A DNA stretch of 36,129 nucleotides from Candidatus Amesbacteria bacterium GW2011_GWC2_45_19 (GTDB lineage: Bacteria > Patescibacteriota > Microgenomatia > CAZETR01 > Amesbacteraceae): assembly GCA_001001555.1 (NCBI GenBank), contig LCKS01000004.1, positions 1 through 36,129 on the forward strand, read 5' to 3'. The notes under the pieces were generated by a model that saw only the letters and a program-made list of their open reading frames with translations, made no database searches and was not told where the DNA came from. This document shows positions 1 to 8,710 of this stretch, one piece after another. Positions within the stretch are counted from its first letter, which is position 1, and the number at the start of each line of letters is the position of its first letter. The position numbers were made by a program, and so were the translations under genes.

Positions 1-1
1 C

Positions 2-151
2 TTCTTCTGCCTGGATAAAGCCCCAACCCATTATGACGAACTCAGAAATTGGTTTGCTGACTGGCTACACGAATACAACTACGAAAGACCCCACCTCAGT
101 CTTGAACTCAAAACGCCTTACCAGATTGTCGCAAATGTCCTGTCAGAATAA
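2..151 (+). pseudogene. C-terminal fragment of an integrase-core (rve/DDE) transposase, cut by the window edge
   Basis: Frame-2 translation FFCLDKAPTHYDELRNWFADWLHEYNYERPHLSLELKTPYQIVANVLSE* has the typical 'YNxxRPHxSL' integrase C-terminal motif. Confidence 0.75.
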
Positions 152-212
152 GATGGGTCAAAGCCTGCTTCTAATTAATGCCGATTATCAGTCTTGACAA
201 AGCGAAAGTCAA

Positions 213-258
213 ATTTGACAACTTTAATGCGATCGCATTTTAATTGTCAATTGCAGCT
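213..258. repeat. Palindromic repeat family P1, copy 1 (GCGATCGC core)
   Basis: atttgacaactttaatgcgatcgcattttaattgtcaattgcagct; arms TTGACAA/TTGTCAA and AATGCGATCGCATT; related copies at 26348 and 28150. Confidence 0.75.
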
Positions 259-269
259 AGAGAGAGTGA

Positions 270-1658
270 CTAAGTTTTCAAGATTTTCATTATTTCGCGG
301 CGGGCGGTGGTAGTGATGACAAAATCCAGCCAATCAGGATTTGGTTTGAGGCGTTTTCTGTCGATGATAATTTCTACCACGTCTCCGTTGACTAATTTGT
401 GATTTAGAGGCACCATTTTGCCGTTGACTTTGGCACCGGCGGCTTGGTGGCCTAACTTGGTGTGCACGGCATAGGCGTAATCGATAGGGGTAGCCCCGCG
501 CGGCAGATCGTAAACGTCGCCGATGGGAGAAAAAACCAGATTGCGGTGTTGCAGGGCGTCAAATTTAAGAGCATCCAGATACTCTTGGGAATCGGTCATC
601 TCCTTTTGCCAGGAAACTAACTGCTTGACCCAAGGAAGTTTGTTTTCTGACGCAAAAGGGCTCTTACCCTTGGATTTAATTTCAGAATACTGCCAGTGGG
701 CGGCCAAACCCATTTCCGCCTCTTCGTGCATGAGATGAGTCCGGATTTGGATTTCCACAATATGCCCAGCGGGCCCGAAAACTTTGGTATGGATGGAACG
801 GTAACCGTTAGGCTTGGGATTGGCAATAAAATCGGAAACTCCTAAATAGGGCACCGGATGCCAAGCGCCATGAATAGCGCCAAGAGCCAAATAACAATCC
901 TCGACTGTGCTGACTAAAACCCGGGCGGCGAATAGATCGTGGATTTTATGCAAATCCCCGTCTATTTCCGGGCGTTGAAGTTTACACCACAAACTATACA
1001 AATGTTTGCGGCGGGCGTCTATTTTAGCGGCGATATGTTTAGAGAGTAACAATCGTAAAAGTTCTGACTTAAAATCCTGAATATATTTTTCAGCTGATTT
1101 GTAGAAATTTTGACTGTCTTTCTGAAGTTTAGTAAATTCTTCAGGATATAAGAAAGGGAAAGCCAGGTCTTCCAGTTGGCCTTTTATTTCTCCCATACCC
1201 AAGCGCTCGGCCAATGGAGCATAAACCTCTAAAGTCTCTTTGGCGTTTTCTCTTTGTTTTACCGGCGAGAGATATTTCAAAGTCTGCATGTTGTGCAAAC
1301 GATCGGCTAGTTTAATAAAGACCACCCGCAGATCAGCCGCCATGACTAGAATCATCTTGCGCAGGTTTTCCACAAATTGTTCCTCGCTGCTGCCTTATAA
1401 CCTGATGTTGGTAATTTTGGTAACGCCGTCTACCAGCTGGGTCACTTCCTCACCAAATTCTTTGACCAAATCCTGTCTGGTGGCTCCTCCATCTTCGACG
1501 GTATCATGGAGCAGGCCGGCCACAACAGTGGTTTCGTCTAGGTGCCAAGTTTGTAAAGTCTTAGCCACAGCCATGGGATGATTCACAAATGGCTCTCCGG
1601 ACAGGCGTTTTTGTCCGTGGTGAGCTAATTTGGCAAATTCAAGAGCTGGGGCGTACAT
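270..1658 (-). pseudogene. rel: RelA/SpoT-type (p)ppGpp synthetase/hydrolase (HD-synthetase-TGS) interrupted by in-frame TAA at 1395-1397
   Basis: ORF 1395..1658 has the HD motif (AGLLHDTVEDGG...VTKITNIRL*). ORF 270..1373 continues in the same frame (ENLRKMILVMAADLRVVFIKLADRLHNMQTL...NGYRSIHTKVFG...TGS). Only TAA plus 7 codons (GSSEEQF) separate them. Confidence 0.85.
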
Positions 1659-3174
1659 CTTTGATTAACAATTGTAACTTAGATTGGCCGTTCCAGGTGT
1701 CTTCTGCAATTTGATAGACCAAATCACAAGTGCTAGGGGCTAGGGGCCAGGTGCCAGGTGCGTTGAACCAAATGGCCTCCAAATCGCCGGCTTTGAATTT
1801 AAGGTGCTGATTATCTTTGCCCAGACGGCGGATATCAGAAATTTCCACCTTAAAGGTGGAAAAGACGGGGATGGGATTGCTAAGACCAAAAGGCTCAAAT
1901 TCTTTGAGCCTGGCCATTAGCTCTTGGTCTATAGCAGTTAGCGAAATTTCTGCGTCGATGCGCTGCTTTTTGACTAAAAGCTTAGGATCTATTTTGGTTT
2001 GATTAAGTTTCTTAAGTAACTTGGGAAGATTGTCATTTGTGATCGTAAATCCGGCGGCCATGGCGTGACCGCCCACGTCAACCAGTAGATGCGAGACGGT
2101 GCGCAAGTGCTCGGTAATATGAAACCCGGGAATGGAGCGGGCGGATCCTTTGGATTCCTGTTCCCCTATCGAGATAGCGATGGCCGGACGGTAATATTTT
2201 TCTACCAGTTTTGCCGCCACCAAACCGATGACGCCCGGATGATATGACTTATCGGCGGCGACGATGAGACTTGACTCCGTAATTTCCGAAAGCGCATGAG
2301 TGACGGCGGAAAGAGTGGTGTCCTGACGGGCGCGATTGGTATCTCCCAGTTGTTTAGCCAATTGAATTGCTCTGGAAGGATCTTTGGTACACAACAGGCG
2401 CAGACTATCAATAGCGTGCTCTAGACGGCCGGCCGCGTTTAATCTGGGACCAATGATGAAGCCCACGTGGTACGGAGTTATTAAATACCTCACCCCCAGT
2501 TTGGCCTCCTCGAAAAGCGCCAGTAGTCCGGGGCGAGTGGTATGGTTTAGTTCCTCCAGCCCGTACTTGGCAAAGCTGCGGTTGGGACCTAAAAGAGGAA
2601 CGATGTCGCAGATGGTGGCGATGGCTACCAGTGCCAAGTGCTCGGTGCTAGGGGCTAAGTAGTCCCTACAAAATAACCAGGTTAATCCGGCTGCACAGGA
2701 GGAAGTGGAATGCAGAACGCAATTGGCTTTTAGCCGCTGGTCGTTAGTCTCGTGGTGGTCGATGATAATAATGTCACATTTTTTATCCCGGCAGTATTTG
2801 ATTTGTGCGTGGGCCACAATACCGTTGTCCACGGCGATAATTAATTTGGCGCCTTCGGCTAGACAGTGATCGATGCCTTTGATGGAGAGCCCATAGCCTT
2901 CTGACTCCCGGTGGGGAATGTGGGGAAAAACATTTTTATATTGGGAGTAGAGAGTTTCCCAGGCAATAGCGGTGGAACAAATGCCGTCTACGTCATAATC
3001 GCCGTAAATGGCGATCTTGTGGCCCTTTTTGATATGCGATTTGATTAATCGAATAGCGGGTTTAGAATCGAATGGGCTTTCTAGATCTTCGGGCCGAGTG
3101 GGATGAAAAAACTCGGTGATTTGTTTTTTGGTCTTTAGTCCCCGATTGGCCAGGAGGGTTTTTATAATATCCAT
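1639..3174 (-). CDS. recJ: Single-stranded-DNA-specific exonuclease RecJ (DHH/DHHA1)
   Basis: YGDYDVDGICSTAI, VDNGI, IIDHHETND, GPRLNAAGRLEHAIDSLRLL, DVGGHAMAAGFTI motifs. Confidence 0.95.
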   Translation of the reverse strand: MDIIKTLLANRGLKTKKQITEFFHPTRPEDLESPFDSKPAIRLIKSHIKKGHKIAIYGDYDVDGICSTAIAWETLYSQYKNVFPHIPHRESEGYGLSIKGIDHCLAEGAKLIIAVDNGIVAHAQIKYCRDKKCDIIIIDHHETNDQRLKANCVLHSTSSCAAGLTWLFCRDYLAPSTEHLALVAIATICDIVPLLGPNRSFAKYGLEELNHTTRPGLLALFEEAKLGVRYLITPYHVGFIIGPRLNAAGRLEHAIDSLRLLCTKDPSRAIQLAKQLGDTNRARQDTTLSAVTHALSEITESSLIVAADKSYHPGVIGLVAAKLVEKYYRPAIAISIGEQESKGSARSIPGFHITEHLRTVSHLLVDVGGHAMAAGFTITNDNLPKLLKKLNQTKIDPKLLVKKQRIDAEISLTAIDQELMARLKEFEPFGLSNPIPVFSTFKVEISDIRRLGKDNQHLKFKAGDLEAIWFNAPGTWPLAPSTCDLVYQIAEDTWNGQSKLQLLIKDVRPSS

Positions 3175-3190
3175 GGTAAGATTTTACTAT

Positions 3191-4528
3191 ATGAGGTTGA
3201 AATTGGACGTACCTGAAAAAGTCAGAGAAATCCTGGATAAATTTGAGGGAGCGGGGTATGAGATTTATATTGTGGGCGGTGTCATACGTGATGCGATTTT
3301 AAATAAACCTCTTTATGATTGGGATTTCACGACGAATGCCACACCTGAACAAATACTGAAACTGTTTCCAGATGCGTTTTATGACAATAAATTTGGCACA
3401 GTAGGGATAAAAAATGGAGATGGACGACCATACGAAATTACTACCTATAGGACAGAAGAAAACTATACCGACAATCGTCACCCGGATAAAATCGCATGGG
3501 GAAGCCATTTGCAAGAGGACCTCTTGCGAAGAGACTTTACTATTAACGCATTGGCTTTAGACCATAAATTTGAACTGATTGACTTATTTGATGGATTATT
3601 AGATTTGAAAAATAAATTGATAAGAGCTGTCGGAAATCCAAATGACCGGTTCGGGGAAGACGCCCTGCGGATGATGCGGGCCATCAGAATCGGAGCCCAA
3701 TTGGGATTTACAATTGAACAGGCAACCCTACAGGCAATTCAGGCAAATGCAGGCAAGATCAAACAGATTGCGGTGGAACGGGTGAAAGATGAATTGTTTA
3801 AACTGTTGGCCAGCGATTACGCGGCTGACGGATATATGCTGCTGCGGGGGGCGGGGCTGGCGGAACAAATTTTGCCGGAAATGGAAGAAACTTTTGGGGT
3901 GGAGCAAAAAAGTCCGGGACGGCACCATATGTATGACGTAGGCACGCATAGCGTGGAGTCTTTGCGTTTTTGCGTGAGCCTAGATCCGGTGACCAGACTA
4001 GCGACTCTGATCCACGATGTAGGAAAAGCTAAGACGCAGAGAATTTTTCCCGACGGACGGATTACTTTTTATAACCACGAAATGGAGTCAGCCAGGATTG
4101 CCGAAAATATGGCCACGCGTTTACGGTTTCCCAATGAAGAAAAAGATAAATTCGTAAGGCTGGTCAGGTGGCATCAATTTACCGTGAATGAGGATCAAAC
4201 AGATTCGGCCATCCGGCGCATTCTAAAAAACGTAGGGTTGACTAACATGCCGGATATGCTGGCCTTGCGAGTGGCGGACCGGCTGGGAGGCGGGGCCAGA
4301 GCCACCAGCTGGAGATTGGAAGATTTCAAAAAAAGGCTGGTAGAAGTGCAAAAACAGCCATTTTCGATCCAGGATCTGAAGATAAACGGAAACGATGTAA
4401 TGAAAATGAAGAAAATTAAACCGGGGCCGAAGGTGGGTAAATATTTGGAGGCGATTTTTAAAGAGGTGGAAAAGGGACTTCCCAACGAGAGGAAGGGGCT
4501 GCTGGAACGATTGGACAAACTCACATGA
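3191..4528 (+). CDS. cca: CCA tRNA nucleotidyltransferase / poly(A) polymerase family with HD domain
   Basis: YIVGGVIRDAILNKPLYDWDFTTNATPEQ; RRDFTINALAL; HDVGKAKT. Start trimmed from ORF start 3116 to MRLKLDVPEKV at 3191. Confidence 0.92.
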   Translation: MRLKLDVPEKVREILDKFEGAGYEIYIVGGVIRDAILNKPLYDWDFTTNATPEQILKLFPDAFYDNKFGTVGIKNGDGRPYEITTYRTEENYTDNRHPDKIAWGSHLQEDLLRRDFTINALALDHKFELIDLFDGLLDLKNKLIRAVGNPNDRFGEDALRMMRAIRIGAQLGFTIEQATLQAIQANAGKIKQIAVERVKDELFKLLASDYAADGYMLLRGAGLAEQILPEMEETFGVEQKSPGRHHMYDVGTHSVESLRFCVSLDPVTRLATLIHDVGKAKTQRIFPDGRITFYNHEMESARIAENMATRLRFPNEEKDKFVRLVRWHQFTVNEDQTDSAIRRILKNVGLTNMPDMLALRVADRLGGGARATSWRLEDFKKRLVEVQKQPFSIQDLKINGNDVMKMKKIKPGPKVGKYLEAIFKEVEKGLPNERKGLLERLDKLT

Positions 4529-5187
4529 GTAAAAAAGAAGTAATCAGAAAAGCTTTACTTTTCTTATTAATCATTACTTCTATCTCGGGAGTGTTTCTTT
4601 ATGTCCAAAAACTGGTGGGTTTGGCTAAAATACAGCAACTGGTGGCCGAATCCGGTGTCTGGGGGCCGGTGATATTGATCTTCCTGATTGTACTGACTCA
4701 TATATTTGCACCAATACAAGGATCTCCTTTTGTCATATTAGGTTTTGCGCTGTTTGGTAAATGGACAATCATATATCTATCTCTAGCCACGGCCATCAGC
4801 AGTTTTACCAATTTTTGGATTGCCAGAAAGTTTGGAAGAGACCTGGTGGTGAGACTGGTGGGAAAAGGGGCGATGTCCAAAGTTGACCACATTGCTGCAC
4901 ATGAAGGGGTGAAAGTGCTGATCGTCATGCGGTTTTTTCAGGGATACATTTCGGATTTTATTTCCTACGCTGCCGGATTTACATCAATTAAATTTCCTGT
5001 ATATTACCTGATCAGTTTGATTGTTCCCATTCCGTGGACGGTGATAATGTTTATTTTCTTTGATTGGCTCCCCCAACAACAAATCTTTGGGTGGATGCTA
5101 GCGTTGGGAGCGGTGTTTTTTGTTATTCCCCCGATTTACTATTATCTTAAGCATCGTTTTACAAAAAAACATATTGAGCATGTTTGA
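4525..5187 (+). CDS. DedA/TVP38 (VTT domain) family membrane protein
   Basis: Multi-TM; GSPFVILGFALFG...FWIARKFGRD...MRFFQGYISDFISYAAGFTSI; ATGA overlap with upstream cca. Confidence 0.85.
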   Translation: MSKKEVIRKALLFLLIITSISGVFLYVQKLVGLAKIQQLVAESGVWGPVILIFLIVLTHIFAPIQGSPFVILGFALFGKWTIIYLSLATAISSFTNFWIARKFGRDLVVRLVGKGAMSKVDHIAAHEGVKVLIVMRFFQGYISDFISYAAGFTSIKFPVYYLISLIVPIPWTVIMFIFFDWLPQQQIFGWMLALGAVFFVIPPIYYYLKHRFTKKHIEHV

Positions 5188-5189
5188 AA

Positions 5190-5230
5190 AACTCACCCTT
5201 TAGTCCCTCTCTTTGGTAAAGAGAGGGAAA
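5190..5230. repeat. DUF559-associated hairpin repeat, copy A
   Basis: aactcaccctttagtccctctctttggtaaagagagggaaa; hairpin ccctctctt/aagagaggg; encodes the C-terminus of the DUF559 ORF. Confidence 0.85.
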
Positions 5231-5558
5231 TTGTTTTTAACACCTCGCTTATATTTACTTGGACTTCTTCGTTCTTAAACTTTAAGATTCGGATGTTAAA
5301 TTCGCGCAAATATCTTTCACGATAGGTGTCATATGTTTTCTTTTGTTCGTGAATTTTTCCTTCCACTTCTACACCTAATTTTGCCTTAGGACAGTAAAAG
5401 TCCATAACGTACCCATCAACACTGTATTGTCTGATAAACTTGTATCCCAACTTTCTGTTTCTTAGTTTATTCCACAGAACTTTTTCTGCCTCAGTGGAGT
5501 CGTGGCGAAGAAGTCGTCGTCTGGGTTTGAGAGGGATGGTGTTGTATCGCTGAGTCAC
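5193..5558 (-). CDS. DUF559 domain-containing putative endonuclease
   Basis: LRHDSTEAEKVLWNKLRNRKLGYKFIRQYSVDGYVMDFYCPKAKLGVEVEG is the DUF559/Vsr-like core. Confidence 0.9.
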   Translation of the reverse strand: MTQRYNTIPLKPRRRLLRHDSTEAEKVLWNKLRNRKLGYKFIRQYSVDGYVMDFYCPKAKLGVEVEGKIHEQKKTYDTYRERYLREFNIRILKFKNEEVQVNISEVLKTISLSLPKRGTKG

Positions 5559-5565
5559 AGTTAAA

Positions 5566-5620
5566 AACTCACCCCCATCCCCTCTCTTTAATCAAAGAGA
5601 GGGGAGGCGAGAGGTGAGTT
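5566..5620. repeat. DUF559-associated hairpin repeat, copy B
   Basis: aactcacccccatcccctctctttaatcaaagagaggggaggcgagaggtgagtt; differs at one position from copy C. Confidence 0.93.
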
Positions 5621-5788
5621 ATTCGCAATGATCTTGTGAATACATTTTCTAATTCTAGGCAATCTGTACTTTTCAAATCCAGGATGGTCTTTAAACCATT
5701 TTACATTTATAGGTGACGGGTGAGGTAGAACGAAGGTCATAACTCCATTTATATGTCTGAATTTGATGAATTTGACGGTATTTCCCAT
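5588..5788 (-). pseudogene. C-terminal remnant of a uracil-DNA glycosylase-like protein, with repeat-encoded tail
   Basis: VMTFVLPHPSPINVKWFKDHPGFEKYRLPRIRKCIHKII matches the UDG family C-terminal 'LPHPSPxNxxWxxxxPxFExxxLPxxR' pattern; no N-terminal catalytic part. Tail SPLASPLFD lies in repeat B. Confidence 0.7.
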
Positions 5789-5794
5789 AATTTA

Positions 5795-5850
5795 AACTCA
5801 CCCCCATCCCCTCTCTTTAATTAAAGAGAGGGGAGGCGAGAGGTGAGTTA
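5795..5850. repeat. DUF559-associated hairpin repeat, copy C
   Basis: aactcacccccatcccctctctttaattaaagagaggggaggcgagaggtgagtta; its end supplies the secF stop codon. Confidence 0.93.
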
Positions 5851-6723
5851 TTTTTTTCGCGATTCCCATAGAACTAGCAATGGCGCGGCGTTGAAGATGG
5901 ATGAATAAGTGCCGGAGACGATGCCCACAAGCAGGGCGACCACGAACCAGCGGATGGTTTCGCCGCCAAAAAGAAGCAGGGCAGTCAGGGTGAGAATGAC
6001 GGTCAGAGAGGTATTGAGGGAACGAACGAGAGTTTCGGTGAGGGAAAAATCAACGATTTCTGGGAAAGGTTTGTTATACATCTTGGGCAGATTTTCCCGC
6101 ACCCGGTCAAAAACCACTATGGTATCGTGGACAGAAAAACCGATGACGGTTAAGAGGGCAGTCACAAAAAGAGCGTCAATTTCGACTTGATAAAAATGAC
6201 CGAAGAGAGAGAAGAGGCCCAGGACGACCAGGGCGTCGTGCAAGAGAGCCACCACGGCGCTGATACCGAATTTCCAGGGAGAATAAGGCCTAGGAATCTG
6301 CCTGAAAGACCAGGCGATGTAGAGAATAATGGCCAGTGAAGCCAAAATTACGGCCAGTAAGGCTTTCTTGGCCATTTCCGCTCCCACCACCGGACCCACG
6401 GATTCAAAACGTTTTTCCACCACGTCTTTACCCAGGGCGGATTTAAATTTCTCGTTTTGGTCTTTGTCTAATTGTTTAAAACGCAGTAAATATGTGTTGT
6501 CCTGTGATGGTTGGATGGAGGATAACTCCAGATCTTGCTTTTTGGCAAGATCTTGGATATTGGAAATTGGAGATTGGATATTAGATATTTCGAGGAGGGT
6601 GCCGCCGGTAAAATCAATGGACAGACGCAGGCCATATTTAATCAGAGAAAAGACTCCGGGAATAAGAACCAGCAAAGAAATGCCAAAGTACAGCCATTTA
6701 TATTTTATGAAATTAACGTGCAT
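5848..6723 (-). CDS. secF: Protein translocase subunit SecF
   Basis: FTGGTLLEI; GFSVHDTIVVFDRVREN; SLNTSLTVILTLTALLLFGGETIRWF. Confidence 0.96.
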   Translation of the reverse strand: MHVNFIKYKWLYFGISLLVLIPGVFSLIKYGLRLSIDFTGGTLLEISNIQSPISNIQDLAKKQDLELSSIQPSQDNTYLLRFKQLDKDQNEKFKSALGKDVVEKRFESVGPVVGAEMAKKALLAVILASLAIILYIAWSFRQIPRPYSPWKFGISAVVALLHDALVVLGLFSLFGHFYQVEIDALFVTALLTVIGFSVHDTIVVFDRVRENLPKMYNKPFPEIVDFSLTETLVRSLNTSLTVILTLTALLLFGGETIRWFVVALLVGIVSGTYSSIFNAAPLLVLWESRKK

Positions 6724-7939
6724 AGATCAGGCGTAAGAGAGTGCGGGTAACGGTAATTGACGTAAAGAGAGAAACGAGAATGCCTACGGCCAGGGTGAGA
6801 GCGAAACCCCGGACCGAACCGGTACCAAACCAAAATATCAAACCGGCAGTAATCAGAGAGCTGGCGTTGGAATCGCGGACGGAAGTCCAGGCCCGGTGAA
6901 ATCCCAACTCCACGGCGGCTTTGAGAGGCCGGCCCCAGCGCAATTCTTCTTTCATGCGTTCAAAAATGAGAATGTTGGCATCTACGGCCATGCCGATACT
7001 TAGAATAAAACCGGCGATGCCCGCCAAAGTCAGGGTGATAGGAATAAGTTTGATTAAGGCTAAAAAAATAAGAATGTAAACGACCAAAGCCAGGTCGGCT
7101 AAGAACCCTTTGAGGCCGTAGTTAACGATCATAAACAGCCAAATGACGACCAGGCCCACGGCGGCAGCCACCAAACTTTTGTGAATAGATTCCACTCCCA
7201 GAGTGGCGCCGATGTTTCTTTGTTCAATAATATGAATTGGGATGGGCAGGGCACCGGCGTTGAGTTGAATAACCAGTTTTTTGGCCTCGTCGGGAGTGAA
7301 ATTACCGGAAATAACCGCCCGGCCATCAGAAATTACAGATTGGACAGTGGGAGCGGTAACCAGCCGGTCGTCTAAGAAAATGGCCAGGGGCTGGCCGATG
7401 CTTTTGCTGGTAATATCTGCGAATTTTTTGGCGCCCTCGGAAGAAAATTCGAGGGAGACTACGGGCTGGCCGGCTATTTTGCCGCCGTTAAATTGAACTT
7501 GAGCCAAGCGCAGATCGCGGCCCGTGAGACCAATGGAAGTAAAATCAGCGGCCGAACTGGGAGTAGCCACCTGGGTGGCGCGGAATTCCAGTTGGGCGGT
7601 TTGGCCAATCAGAGAAATGGCCTGGTTAATATCGGTGATGCCTGCTAATTCGACTATTAAGCGATAATCAGATCCGACTTTGGAAGTTTGGATAATAGGT
7701 TCGGATACGCCCAGAGAATTGACCCGGCGCTCGATGTTGGTACGGGTAGCTTCCACCGCCGCCGCCCGGTCGGAATCGGGCAGGGCAGAAGTATCGGCTT
7801 GATAAACCAGGTGCACGCCGCCGGATAAATCCAGGCCTAATTTTAGGGATAAGTCCCGGTAAAAGGGGCGATATTGAGATGGAAGATTAAGGACCACCGC
7901 CAATAAAATCACCGTCAGAATAATAATATAAGAACGCAT
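6713..7939 (-). CDS. secD: Protein translocase subunit SecD
   Basis: LGLDLSGGVHLVYQ; GMAVDANILIFERMKEELRWGR; SLFTSITVTRTLL. Confidence 0.96.
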   Translation of the reverse strand: MRSYIIILTVILLAVVLNLPSQYRPFYRDLSLKLGLDLSGGVHLVYQADTSALPDSDRAAAVEATRTNIERRVNSLGVSEPIIQTSKVGSDYRLIVELAGITDINQAISLIGQTAQLEFRATQVATPSSAADFTSIGLTGRDLRLAQVQFNGGKIAGQPVVSLEFSSEGAKKFADITSKSIGQPLAIFLDDRLVTAPTVQSVISDGRAVISGNFTPDEAKKLVIQLNAGALPIPIHIIEQRNIGATLGVESIHKSLVAAAVGLVVIWLFMIVNYGLKGFLADLALVVYILIFLALIKLIPITLTLAGIAGFILSIGMAVDANILIFERMKEELRWGRPLKAAVELGFHRAWTSVRDSNASSLITAGLIFWFGTGSVRGFALTLAVGILVSLFTSITVTRTLLRLIYAR

Positions 7940-7949
7940 GGATTACTTT

Positions 7950-8528
7950 TTAGCCAACCAAATCCTGTTCGTCGCCAATAATTAAAACGCGGCTTTGGAC
8001 GAGAATATCGGCCAAAAAGGGGTCGTGGCGGGTGCGGCGGAAACGAATCTCTTCAAGAGTCATGGGGGTGTAATTGATAGTTTGTTCACGGCGGGCTTCC
8101 TCGGCCCGGACTAAACTTACCAGTTCCGGCTGGGTAATGTCCCCCACTATCAACAGGTCTACTTCGGAAGGAGATTTGCGGGGCAAATGGCGGACGAAAC
8201 GGCCGGAAAGCATGGCGACAACCACATTACCCAGGCGATTTCTGTTTTTGATGAGAGCGGCTCCCAAACCCGTGGACTTGGCCACCAAACTTAATAAGTC
8301 GGCATAATAAACATAGTCCTGGCGGAACCAATAGTAGAGGCGGTTGCCGCGCGGCTCTTTTTTGACCATGTTTAATAATTCCATGCGGGCCAGCTCCCGG
8401 CGGACGGCGTTGATCTCGTCGCCGGTTTTGCGCACCAAATCACGGACGTGGTACATTTGGGTAGGGTCGGCCAGGAAAGTTTCCAGAAGTTTGACGCGGG
8501 TTTTGGATATAAATAAATCCTTTAACAT
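7950..8528 (-). CDS. Winged-helix DNA-binding plus nucleotidyltransferase-like regulator
   Basis: N-terminal wHTH (LFISKTRVKLLETFLADPTQMYHVRDLVRKTGDEINAVRREL) and SEVDLLIVGD nucleotidyltransferase-like motif. Confidence 0.7.
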   Translation of the reverse strand: MLKDLFISKTRVKLLETFLADPTQMYHVRDLVRKTGDEINAVRRELARMELLNMVKKEPRGNRLYYWFRQDYVYYADLLSLVAKSTGLGAALIKNRNRLGNVVVAMLSGRFVRHLPRKSPSEVDLLIVGDITQPELVSLVRAEEARREQTINYTPMTLEEIRFRRTRHDPFLADILVQSRVLIIGDEQDLVG

Positions 8529-8541
8529 AGCCTTATCTCAA

Positions 8542-8593
8542 TACCTCACCCCTGACCCCTCTCCTAATCTAGGAGAGGGGAACCTGTAAGGTA
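8542..8593. repeat. DUF559-type hairpin repeat, class 2 copy D
   Basis: tacctcacccctgacccctctcctaatctaggagaggggaacctgtaaggta; terminal tacct/aggta and core ctctcctaatctaggagag shared with the copy inside miaA. Confidence 0.88.
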
Positions 8594-8650
8594 CTGAAAC
8601 TATCTATACCAGAAATTTTGAGTAATGCAAGTACCCAGTATACGAATACG

Positions 8651-8669
8651 TCCCACCTGGAAAGTGGGA
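8651..8669. repeat. TCCCACC/GGTGGGA-type hairpin (family P2)
   Basis: tcccacctggaaagtggga; similar palindromes at 1842, 26039 and 26400. Confidence 0.6.
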
Positions 8670-8710
8670 TTTGGAGGTTAAACGAATAAACTGGTCTATT
8701 ATAATAGGCT

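Noticed and set aside
270-1373. Rel C-terminus truncated by the neighbouring transposase
   Set aside because: From general knowledge, shorter Rel proteins ending after TGS may be normal in CPR, so truncation cannot be claimed from this sequence alone.
1395-1397. TAA reassigned to sense in this organism
   Set aside because: Many intact genes in the window end in TAA (for example secF and rpsI), so TAA clearly acts as stop.
5190-5850. CRISPR array from three similar repeats
   Set aside because: Spacing is irregular and contains ORFs; repeats are long palindromes with no uniform spacers and no cas genes.
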